From an uncultured Helcococcus sp. (lineage in GTDB: Bacteria; Bacillota; Clostridia; Tissierellales; Peptoniphilaceae): a DNA stretch of 27,211 bases. Positions within the stretch are counted from its first letter, which is position 1. Each line of letters begins with the position of its first letter. Position numbers and translations under genes: made by a program. The notes under the pieces were generated by a model. It made no database searches. It was not told the origin of the DNA and saw nothing but the letters and a program-made list of their open reading frames with translations. Positions 14,006 through 20,644 of this stretch are shown piece after piece. The stretch spans positions 1 through 27,211 of the forward strand of contig NZ_CAMPYN010000014.1 in the NCBI RefSeq assembly GCF_946998255.1. The letters run 5' to 3'.

Positions 14006-15343
14006 TTATTCTGCTGATATTGCAGCCATTGTAATGTAATTGTATGGTTGGTTGAAGTGTGGTAAGAAGAATAAATCAGTTAAAGCTAATTTATCTATTG
14101 TTACCTTTTCTTGGATAGCTAATGAGAATAAGTGAATACCCATTGACATATCATATTCTGATGCCATTTGAGCACCTAAGATAACTCTTGTCTTCTTGTC
14201 ATAAACTATTCTGATTTTTACTGTTGGATTTGTTGTTTCAATAAATCCTGGTTTTTGTGTATCTTCAAAGTCTGTGTGTCCAACTTCAATACCTAAAGCT
14301 GCTGCTTTTTTAAGAGTAATACCTGTTGAAACCATATTTAATCCGTAGATTGAAATACCATTTGAACCTTGTACACCATTTGATTCTAATTCTACACCCG
14401 TAGCATTGCTACCACCTACGATACCACTTCTTGCAGCATTTGATGCAAGAGCAATGTAGTTTGGAGCATCAATTGTATTGTCATAAACTGTAGCACAGTC
14501 ACCAATAGCGTAAACGTCTTTAATGCTTGTTTCTTGTTTCTTATTTACTAGGTAAGCACCATTTCTAAATGTTTCTAATTGATCTTTACCTATTACTGTA
14601 TTTGGCTTAAATCCAATACATAAGACAACTAAATCAGTATCGATTTCTTTTTCATTTGTAACTATTGATGTAACTTTACCATTTTCACCTTTAATTTCTT
14701 GTACTGATTGTCCTAATTCAAGATTTATATTGTGTTTAGATAAGTTTTCTTTCATTAAATCTGTAAATTCTTCATCATAATAAGTTGATAATACAGTGTC
14801 AGCCATATCTACTAAAGTGGTATTTTTACCATGTCTTTCAAAGGCTTCTGCTAATTCAACACCTATATAACCTGCACCAACAACTGTAACATTTTTCACG
14901 TCTTTATCTTTTATTTTTTCAATTACAGCTTGGGCATCTTGATATAACTTAACTTGCATTACATTTTCTAATTCATGTCCTGGAATATTTGGAATTATTG
15001 GTTCTGAACCTGTTGATAAAATTATTTTATCGTATGTATCAACAATTTCTTCGCCATCTTTAGTTTTCGCATAAATCTTTTTGTTTTCGAAATCTACTCT
15101 TTCAACTGCTGTTTCCATATAGACTTTTGCACCCTTGGATTCGAATTCTTCCTTGCTTGCGTAGAAAAGTCCATCTGGTTTAGAAATTTGATTTCCTATC
15201 CATAATGCCATACCACAACCTAAGAATGAAATATTGCTATTTCTATCATAAATAACTACTTCGTGGCCTGCATTTTTATTTAATATAGTCCTAACTGCTG
15301 CTGTACCTGCATGGTTAGCACCTACTACAACTATTTTGCTCAT
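14006..15343 (-). CDS. nox: H2O-forming NADH oxidase
   Basis: A flavoprotein that reduces O2 to water with NADH, regenerating NAD+ and protecting anaerobes against oxygen. The N-terminus MSKIVVVGANHAGTAAVRT and the redox-active Cys C43 in SFLGCGMALWIG are those of streptococcal-type Nox. GAGYIGVELAEAF near residue 155 is the NADH-binding loop. TSIKDVYAIGDCATVYD binds FAD. The C-terminal FFLPHFNQPYNYITMAA is highly typical. At 445 residues it is full length. A CoA-disulfide reductase assignment is possible within the same family but fits less well. AAAGGGAG lies before the ATG. A promoter with a Rex-like site lies about 50 nt upstream. Confidence 0.93.
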   Translation of the reverse strand: MSKIVVVGANHAGTAAVRTILNKNAGHEVVIYDRNSNISFLGCGMALWIGNQISKPDGLFYASKEEFESKGAKVYMETAVERVDFENKKIYAKTKDGEEIVDTYDKIILSTGSEPIIPNIPGHELENVMQVKLYQDAQAVIEKIKDKDVKNVTVVGAGYIGVELAEAFERHGKNTTLVDMADTVLSTYYDEEFTDLMKENLSKHNINLELGQSVQEIKGENGKVTSIVTNEKEIDTDLVVLCIGFKPNTVIGKDQLETFRNGAYLVNKKQETSIKDVYAIGDCATVYDNTIDAPNYIALASNAARSGIVGGSNATGVELESNGVQGSNGISIYGLNMVSTGITLKKAAALGIEVGHTDFEDTQKPGFIETTNPTVKIRIVYDKKTRVILGAQMASEYDMSMGIHLFSLAIQEKVTIDKLALTDLFFLPHFNQPYNYITMAAISAE

Positions 15344-15390
15344 TATATTCTCCCTTTATATAATTAATTTGTAAATACCTTTACCTATCT

Positions 15391-15418
15391 ATTATAAACC
15401 TTTTCACAAACATAGCAA
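15391..15418 (-). promoter_or_regulatory. nox promoter with overlapping Rex-like box
   Basis: On the minus strand: TTGCTA (15418-15413), a 16-nt spacer and TATAAT (15396-15391). The sequence TTGTGAAAAGGTTTATAA (15409-15392) covers the spacer and the -10. It matches the Rex-type palindrome TTGTGA..TCACAA well in its left half and in 15 of 18 positions overall by my alignment. Rex is an NADH-sensing repressor that often controls nox in Firmicutes. Confidence 0.5.
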
Positions 15419-15423
15419 GCTTT

Positions 15424-16398
15424 TTAAAACTTAAGCCATGCTACTATTTCTTCTAGATATAAGTCATCTGAAAAACCATGGTCTTGATCAGGAATAAATA
15501 TCCTAGTCATATTCACACCCTGGTCTTTAGCTGCTTTGATATAGTCTTCTACCGACTCTTGTGGAATGGTATGGTCCTTATTTGAATAAGCTATAAATTG
15601 CCATACATAGGTATTGCTTATATGCTCTTTTAAATCCAAGTCTTTTAATACACTCGCTCTCTTTTCTGGACTATCAATTTTTTCTTTTTCCAATATAGAT
15701 GAAAGCATTGGTAAATGGTAATTGAAAGTCAATTGAGGATAAATAAATGCAGCCTTATTTACTGAATCATCTACTCCATCAATTTCATCAATTTTATAGT
15801 CAGTAGGAAAATTATTTTTACCCATGTATTGATTTACAAAGGCTCCTACTGCATAAGCTCCTGCAGAAAAACCCATCAAATATACCTTATCTTCATCAAT
15901 ACCATATTCATCCTTGTGGTATCTTAAAAATCTTACAGCCCTTTGGGTATCTAGCATTGGTATAGAAAACTTATATGGATTTGTCCTATAGTGAAGTAAG
16001 AATGCTGATATCCCAGCCTTATTAAGTCTAGAAGCTATAGCCTTCCCTCCTGAAACAGACCCGTCAATAGTCTTATAGGCAAAGCCTCCACCAGATAAGA
16101 CTATAACAGCTTCTTTTGAGCCTTCAACTGGATAAGGAATAAGATAAGGAATATCTGTGAATTCTTCATTTTCATAGCCACCCTTTATTTCATGTAAGTA
16201 GGTGAAGGTATCCCCTAGCCTTGAAATATCAACATATTCTGTATTGGTTATCGCCCTAGCATATTGGACTGTTGCATCATACCTATTGTATGAATAATCT
16301 ATATCCATATAGTCTAGTTTGGATTTTTCAGAATAGCCTGCTGGTTTTTCCCATATATCTATTTTTTTATCTATATCTACAGTTTGTATTGTTTTCAT
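15424..16398 (-). CDS. Alpha/beta hydrolase (esterase/acetylesterase-like)
   Basis: A soluble serine hydrolase of 324 residues. The nucleophile elbow is GFSAG (S178) and the oxyanion loop SGGGFAYK (102-109) stands in for HGGG. Likely triad partners are D275 (SNKDHTIP) and H307 (DQDHGFSDD), as in BD-FAE / hormone-sensitive-lipase-like esterases. No signal peptide is visible, so it is cytoplasmic. Substrate unknown; deacetylation of imported sugars would fit the nearby sugar genes but is only a guess. GAAAGGGAA precedes the ATG. It lies 80 nt upstream of nox and separate from lacD by a terminator. Confidence 0.85.
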   Translation of the reverse strand: MKTIQTVDIDKKIDIWEKPAGYSEKSKLDYMDIDYSYNRYDATVQYARAITNTEYVDISRLGDTFTYLHEIKGGYENEEFTDIPYLIPYPVEGSKEAVIVLSGGGFAYKTIDGSVSGGKAIASRLNKAGISAFLLHYRTNPYKFSIPMLDTQRAVRFLRYHKDEYGIDEDKVYLMGFSAGAYAVGAFVNQYMGKNNFPTDYKIDEIDGVDDSVNKAAFIYPQLTFNYHLPMLSSILEKEKIDSPEKRASVLKDLDLKEHISNTYVWQFIAYSNKDHTIPQESVEDYIKAAKDQGVNMTRIFIPDQDHGFSDDLYLEEIVAWLKF

Positions 16399-16457
16399 CT
16401 ATTCCCTTTCTAACTTATAATGTGATAATCATATATAAATTATAACATTCTTAAGTT

Positions 16458-16493
16458 AAAAAACTGCCACAAAATATAAAGATTTTGTGGCAG
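16458..16493 (-). terminator. Intrinsic terminator of lacD
   Basis: A perfect 12-bp stem CTGCCACAAAAT / ATTTTGTGGCAG with a 6-base loop. Read on the minus strand it ends in TTTTTT. Confidence 0.88.
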
Positions 16494-16505
16494 GCTCTTA
16501 TTTAA

Positions 16506-17474
16506 TTATTTTTCTAATCTACTTGTCCAAGGTGTTGAAACTTCTTCTATTACTTTGTTTAAGCTTAAAATATTTTCTTTACCTTGTGTTTGTAGCCATT
16601 CTAAACCTTTTTCTTGGTCTTCAATAAAGATGTCTACGCCATCTTTCCATGTAGCTCTACCACATAATACCCCGTGGAATTCTGCTCCAGCGTCTTTAGC
16701 AAATCTCAATGTTTCTGTAAACATATCCATTGGAACACCTGCTGATAAGAAGATATATGGTAGGTGACTTGCATTTGTTTGGTCTAAGAATGCTTGTTTA
16801 GCTTCTTCCTTGCTCGTTACAAATTCACCATCTGTGAATCCTTCTGTATAGTAAGGATCTATAGGAACTTCCATTTTCAATACGTCAATCTTGTATTGTG
16901 GTTTTGAAAATTCTCTCATTGCTTCATTTACTTTTCTAGCCTTAACTTTAGCAAATTCTTTTTTGTCAGTAATCTTGTTGTCATAGGTTAAAATTTCTAA
17001 GAAGTATGGAATATCTTGGGCATCACATTCGTCCCCAACTCTTTCTACTGCTGCCTTTTTGATGTCATTGTTTTTATCACAGTCATCCACATCATAGTAT
17101 AAAAGAATTTTAACAGCATCAGCTCCCATTTCTTTGATTCTACGTACTGATAGACCTTCGATTAAGTCCAATCTTCTGTGGTCATCTCTAAAACCTGTTA
17201 CTTCATATGACATTAAAAGTCCTGCATCCTTGTCAATATGGTCAATAGCTTCTAAACCATAAATTGGGTCTAAAAGGATTGATGAAGCATACTTGGTTAA
17301 CTCTTCAGCAACCAAAGCCTTATATCTACTAATAGCCTTTGCTTGGTCTTCACCTTGTAATTTTGAAAACATCTTTTCCATTGATCCTCTTTGGTCAATA
17401 GCTAAAGCTGCAATCACATTATTTTTATCTGATAATTGTTCTAGGTGTGCAAATTTCTTTTCTGAAATTTTCAT
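16506..17474 (-). CDS. lacD: Tagatose 1,6-diphosphate aldolase, class I
   Basis: Cleaves tagatose 1,6-bisphosphate (and often fructose 1,6-bisphosphate and other stereoisomers) to dihydroxyacetone phosphate and glyceraldehyde 3-phosphate. The 322-residue protein has ALAIDQRGSM near the start, VKILLYYD (121-128), and the Schiff-base lysine K200 in IDVLKMEVPID, as in LacD. GGVP-like LSAGVPMDMF and GVLCGRATWKDG complete the barrel. GGAGG precedes the ATG. Unlike classical lac operons there is no lacA, lacB, lacC or PTS gene next to it, so it may serve as a general aldolase or as a metabolic sensor, as one LacD copy does in group A streptococci. Confidence 0.93.
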   Translation of the reverse strand: MKISEKKFAHLEQLSDKNNVIAALAIDQRGSMEKMFSKLQGEDQAKAISRYKALVAEELTKYASSILLDPIYGLEAIDHIDKDAGLLMSYEVTGFRDDHRRLDLIEGLSVRRIKEMGADAVKILLYYDVDDCDKNNDIKKAAVERVGDECDAQDIPYFLEILTYDNKITDKKEFAKVKARKVNEAMREFSKPQYKIDVLKMEVPIDPYYTEGFTDGEFVTSKEEAKQAFLDQTNASHLPYIFLSAGVPMDMFTETLRFAKDAGAEFHGVLCGRATWKDGVDIFIEDQEKGLEWLQTQGKENILSLNKVIEEVSTPWTSRLEK

Positions 17475-17591
17475 AAGTCCTCCTATATTTTACAAATGAG
17501 AAATTTCTAACTTATCATTACCATTATATTATATTTGATTTTCTTTTGCTAGTATTTTGGAATTTATATTGTTTTGTTTATTTTATAAGTT

Positions 17592-17620
17592 TTGACAAAG
17601 TTATTTAGATTCAGTATAGT
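17592..17620 (+). promoter_or_regulatory. Strong sigma-A promoter for the 17.6-kb RNA
   Basis: A perfect TTGACA (17592-17597), a 17-nt spacer and TATAGT (17615-17620). The predicted +1 is about 17627, exactly the first base of the closing stem of the structured RNA that follows. Confidence 0.8.
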
Positions 17621-17626
17621 AAAGGT

Positions 17627-17716
17627 GAAAATAAAGGTGATTGTGGCCTCAATCAAATGCCAATGGGAGTAATCTCTATGGACTGGGGTGCGGTCGCCTT
17701 TATTTTCTTTTGTTTT
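17627..17716 (+). ncRNA. Structured small RNA of unknown family (about 90 nt)
   Basis: The predicted transcript begins with GAAAATAAAGGTGA (17627-17640), which pairs over all 14 bases (one G-U) with TCGCCTTTATTTTC (17694-17707), followed by a U-rich tail. Inside, CCTCA can pair with TGGGG, and GGAG-TAAT-CTCT forms an apical hairpin. This gives a stacked, riboswitch-like outline; TGATTG/CAATCA is an alternative inner stem. No protein gene follows on the plus strand before the convergent tRNA, so a cis-riboswitch role is unlikely. I recognise no SRP RNA, 6S, tmRNA, T-box or common riboswitch motif. A 14-codon frame, MDWGAVAFIFFCFK, begins at 17678 behind GGGAG and runs through the terminator, so a tiny peptide mRNA is an alternative. 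Confidence 0.6.
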
Positions 17717-17723
17717 AAATAAA

Positions 17724-17767
17724 TAAAAAAGGTTGAAAACCAGCTAAACAACTAATCTACAACCTTT
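17724..17767 (-). terminator. Terminator of tRNA-Arg
   Basis: AAAGGTTG and CAACCTTT pair across a 24-base loop, and on the minus strand the stem is followed by TTTTTTATTT. It lies a few bases after the tRNA CCA end. Confidence 0.65.
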
Positions 17768-17772
17768 CCTTA

Positions 17773-17849
17773 TGGCGTCCACGAGAGGATTCGAACCTCC
17801 GGCACCCGCCTTAGGAGGGCGGTGCTCTATCCAGCTGAGCTACGTGGAC
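17773..17849 (-). tRNA. tRNA-Arg (anticodon CCT)
   Basis: A full cloverleaf on the minus strand. The acceptor GTCCACG pairs with CGTGGAC, with discriminator G and an encoded CCA. The D arm contains AGCTCAGCTGGATAGAGC. The anticodon stem CCGCC/GGCGG holds loop CTCCTAA, giving anticodon CCT, which reads the rare AGG arginine codon. The T arm is GGAGGTTCGAATCCTCT. Confidence 0.97.
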
Positions 17850-17952
17850 ATATTAATTTTTGACTAAAACTAGTTTATCATATTTGGAATAATTCTAAAA
17901 ATTTTTTTAAGAAATGGGGTAATAAGCGACTTAGTAATAAACTTTTTATATG

Positions 17953-17959
17953 GTATACT
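17953..17959 (+). promoter_or_regulatory. Extended -10 promoter of the YjdM/PhnA gene
   Basis: TGGTATACT matches an extended -10 (TGnTATACT) about 35 nt before the ATG at 17990. A weak TTAGTA lies 17 nt upstream as -35. Positions are approximate to a base or two. Confidence 0.5.
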
Positions 17960-17989
17960 AGGATTGATTATATTTATGAGGAGATTTAT

Positions 17990-18328
17990 ATGTCATTACC
18001 AAATTGCCCTAAATGTGGGGAATCATATACTTATGAAGATGGCCACTTATATGTTTGTCCTATGTGCTTTTATGAATGGACTGAAGAATCACTAAAAGCT
18101 GAAGAAGAAGCTTCTATCTTAAGAGATTCTGTAGGAAATGAAATTTATGAAGGCGCTGACGCTACTATAATTCAGGATTTGAAACTTAGTTCAGATACTA
18201 TTAAAAGAGGAGCTAAGGTTAAAGGAATTCAAATTTTAGACAAAGAAGTTAATGGTCATGATATCCAAGGTAAAATTGAAGGCTTTGGAAACTTACTATT
18301 AAAGTCTTCTGTTATTAAAGTTAGATAA
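17990..18328 (+). CDS. YjdM/PhnA family zinc-ribbon protein
   Basis: A small cytoplasmic protein of 112 residues. The N-terminal zinc ribbon has C6-x2-C9 and C23-x2-C26 (PNCPKCG, YVCPMC). The C-terminal domain begins at about residue 48 with SVGNEIYEGADATIIQDLKL, typical of PhnA/YjdM. The old name alkylphosphonate utilization protein is inherited from gene position in E. coli; a phosphonate function is not established, and no phn genes are seen here. GAGGAG lies about 7 nt before the ATG. The gene ends at a bidirectional terminator shared with the HAD gene. Confidence 0.92.
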   Translation: MSLPNCPKCGESYTYEDGHLYVCPMCFYEWTEESLKAEEEASILRDSVGNEIYEGADATIIQDLKLSSDTIKRGAKVKGIQILDKEVNGHDIQGKIEGFGNLLLKSSVIKVR

Positions 18329-18331
18329 AAT

Positions 18332-18358
18332 AAAACAGGCTCACACGTAGCCTGTTTT
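18332..18358. terminator. Bidirectional terminator between the YjdM and HAD genes
   Basis: A perfect 10-bp stem AAAACAGGCT / AGCCTGTTTT with a 7-base loop. Both strands end in T-rich sequence. The HAD stop codon touches the stem. Confidence 0.85.
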
Positions 18359-18986
18359 ACTCATCATACTTCAATATATCCTTAAGCTTGAATACCAATA
18401 TATCTTCTTGTCCTCTGGATTCTAGAAAACTTTCTTCTGCTATATAAAATATAGCCTTTATTCCTGCATTTTTAGCACATTCTACATCTAGGTGTCTGTC
18501 ACCTACATAGTAAGTTTGACTTTTATCCATGTCATATTTATCTATTAAATAAGTCAAAGCCTCTGGATCAGGTTTTCTTTCGAATCCGTCCTCAGCGGTA
18601 ATTATTTCTTCGAAAAATTTATCCATTCCCAACTTTTTCAATAAGGGATAGCTTGTATCTCCCCTGTGGGTGTAGACATAATGCTTGGCACCTCTATTTG
18701 CTAGTTCTTCTAAAACTTCATAGGCACCATTTATACTGGTTAAATCTTTTTCTATTTCTTTTCTTATCTCTGAATATCTAGACTTTAATTCTTTATATGG
18801 CTTATTTGTAAGTTCAGATAGTTTTTCTATATATGAAGTTACTGAATCTCCAACCACTTGCTTATATATTTCATCTTTTGAAAACTCAAATCCATTTTCT
18901 TTTGCTAGTATATAAGCTGTTTCTACTATACCCCTATAGGAATCAAAAAGCGTACCATCTAAGTCCCAGATGTAGTTTTTTGCCAT
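18357..18986 (-). CDS. HAD-superfamily phosphatase (phosphoglycolate phosphatase-like)
   Basis: A soluble phosphohydrolase of about 209 residues, HAD subfamily IA. Motif I is IWDLDGTLFDS (D8, D10), motif II is VYTHRG, motif III is KPDPEAL, and motif IV is VGDRHLDVECA. The alpha-helical cap lies between residues about 15 and 90. Substrate unknown; small sugar phosphates, phosphoglycolate or nucleotides are typical. Two ATG codons are adjacent (18989 and 18986). The second is 7 nt from AGGAG and is preferred, but the first is possible. It closes the trkA-trkH-rlmD-like operon, 27 nt after the 103-residue gene. Confidence 0.88.
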   Translation of the reverse strand: MAKNYIWDLDGTLFDSYRGIVETAYILAKENGFEFSKDEIYKQVVGDSVTSYIEKLSELTNKPYKELKSRYSEIRKEIEKDLTSINGAYEVLEELANRGAKHYVYTHRGDTSYPLLKKLGMDKFFEEIITAEDGFERKPDPEALTYLIDKYDMDKSQTYYVGDRHLDVECAKNAGIKAIFYIAEESFLESRGQEDILVFKLKDILKYDE

Positions 18987-19013
18987 CATAAAACTCCTAA
19001 AATTTAAAACTAT

Positions 19014-19325
19014 TTATTTGTATTTATCAAATAATATTAATGTACCTTCACTATATAAATGATTATTGATAATTTCTTTTAATTTTTTATCTCTAATTAA
19101 TATTTCATCAAGCTTATTTATTAGCTCATCTATATCTTTACCATCGGCTAATTCTTTTGTGAAGTTTTCTTCACCTGTTACTGCAAGATACCATTTTCTA
19201 GAAAATAAGGTTATGTTATATAAACTATTTTTATATATAAACTGGATATCATTAGACTTTCTGATAGTTTCGATTACTTTATCATAAGTTATTACTTTAT
19301 CATAAGTTATTACTTCTTTATTCAT
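19014..19325 (-). CDS. Hypothetical protein, 103 aa, with a tandem-repeat N-terminus
   Basis: I do not recognise a family. The predicted protein is soluble and charged, with a helix-rich C-terminal half (about 55-95). The start overlaps the preceding stop (ATGA), and AAGGTGAG lies just upstream, so it is co-translated in the operon. Residues 5-16 are a six-residue unit (VITYDK) repeated twice, from an 18-bp tandem duplication at 19273-19308. Operon position beside rRNA methyltransferase and HAD genes gives no functional clue. Confidence 0.7.
   Translation of the reverse strand: MNKEVITYDKVITYDKVIETIRKSNDIQFIYKNSLYNITLFSRKWYLAVTGEENFTKELADGKDIDELINKLDEILIRDKKLKEIINNHLYSEGTLILFDKYK
19273..19308. 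repeat. 18-bp tandem repeat, two copies, in frame
   Basis: ATTACTTTATCATAAGTT occurs twice head to tail, followed by a partial third copy (ATTACTT). It is in frame in the 103-residue gene on the minus strand and is likely to vary in copy number through slippage. Confidence 0.9.
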
Positions 19326-20644
19326 CTACTCACCTTCCTTTTCATTCTTATTAAAGTCTCTATTTCTAATGTGTTTACAAATTGATCATAAGCTATGATG
19401 TCAGTTAATTTATACCCATATTCTTTAAATCTCTTTATATCTCTAGCTAAACTAGCTGGATTGCAAGAAATATAAATAATATTTTCTATATTTGAACCAC
19501 CAATTTTAGAAATTATATTTCCATCTAGTCCTCTTCTTGGTGGGTCAAATAAAACTGTAGTATTTTCCTGGTTTAATTTAAGGTCTTCTATAGCTTTTTC
19601 AGCAGCTTTATTTATAAATTCAATATTATCAACCTTATTTATTGCTGCATTTTCCTTAGCATCTTGAACTGCATCATTGTTGATTTCTACAGACATTATC
19701 TTTTCAACCTGGTCAGCAAAAAGAATAGAAGTAGTAGAAATTCCACTATACAGGTCTAGAAGTATTTGGGGTTTGATATTTTTCAAGTATTCCTTGGCTT
19801 GCATATAAATATCATAGGAAACATTCTTGTTGACTTGCATAAAGGCCTTGGCTGAAATATTAAAGGTCTTATCTCCCAATTGCTCTTGTATCTTTTCAGC
19901 ACCAAAAACATGCTGTAAATCTTGCATCTTATAGTTTCTAGATTTGGTGTTTTTGCTAATATAAAAAGAATTTATTTTTTCACTAGCTTCTAAATCTTTA
20001 GCAAGTTTTGAAAAGTCGAAGTCCTCATTATAGACCAAGATAAGCATAGTCTGTCCAAGAGAAGTTGACCTTATGATTATATTTTTTACAAGCCCCTTAT
20101 TTGTCCTTGGATCATAGCCTTTTATATCGTGCCTTTTCAATAAATCTTTTAATAAAAGAACAATATCATTTATCTCTTTGGTGTTCATTAAGCACTGGTT
20201 GATTTTTACATGATCATTTGTAGACCTGGAAAAATATGATAAGTCCCCATTTGGATTAACTTTTATTTCTAATTTGTTTCTGTAGCCTTGCTTTTTATCA
20301 GCTTCTACAAACTTTATATCTTCTAAATTTTCACCAGCTATCCTATTTATCTGATTTATAAGCTTGTCTTTCTTAAATTCTATCTGTTTGTCATAAGAAA
20401 TATCATATAATTCATAGACACCACAGAGATTTTCTTCTCCCACATTATCAGAGGTTAAATATGGAGATTCTTCTACTAGCTCTTTAATAATAGCTTCACA
20501 AAAACTTTTCTTTTCTTTTACAATTTCCACAGCAACTATTTGGCCAAGCTTAGCTTGGTCTACAAAATAAACCAAACCATCTTTTTTTGCTACACCTCTG
20601 CCCTTGTCATCTAAATCAATTATATCTAAAACTATATTTTCCAT
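19322..20644 (-). CDS. RlmD/TrmA-type rRNA (uracil-C5)-methyltransferase
   Basis: A SAM-dependent 5-methyluridine methyltransferase of 440 residues, of the RlmCD/RlmD/TrmA class. An N-terminal TRAM domain (about 1-55) binds RNA. DLYSGIST (297-304) is the SAM loop, FDPPRRG (366-372) the active-site motif, and C394 in YISCNPASLARD the catalytic cysteine. In many RlmD proteins a CxxxxxCGGC iron-sulfur cluster precedes the YEAQ-like motif. Here only C74 is present before YDISYDKQ, so the cluster is probably absent, as in several Firmicute homologues. The start codon follows the trkH stop with no gap, so it is in the trk operon. Exact target uridine (747 or 1939 of 23S rRNA) cannot be told. Confidence 0.9.
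   Translation of the reverse strand: MENIVLDIIDLDDKGRGVAKKDGLVYFVDQAKLGQIVAVEIVKEKKSFCEAIIKELVEESPYLTSDNVGEENLCGVYELYDISYDKQIEFKKDKLINQINRIAGENLEDIKFVEADKKQGYRNKLEIKVNPNGDLSYFSRSTNDHVKINQCLMNTKEINDIVLLLKDLLKRHDIKGYDPRTNKGLVKNIIIRSTSLGQTMLILVYNEDFDFSKLAKDLEASEKINSFYISKNTKSRNYKMQDLQHVFGAEKIQEQLGDKTFNISAKAFMQVNKNVSYDIYMQAKEYLKNIKPQILLDLYSGISTTSILFADQVEKIMSVEINNDAVQDAKENAAINKVDNIEFINKAAEKAIEDLKLNQENTTVLFDPPRRGLDGNIISKIGGSNIENIIYISCNPASLARDIKRFKEYGYKLTDIIAYDQFVNTLEIETLIRMKRKVSR

Noticed and set aside
17627..17716. SRP (4.5S-type) RNA
   Set aside because: The conserved domain IV sequence (GGUCAGG ... GGAAGCAGCC) is absent.
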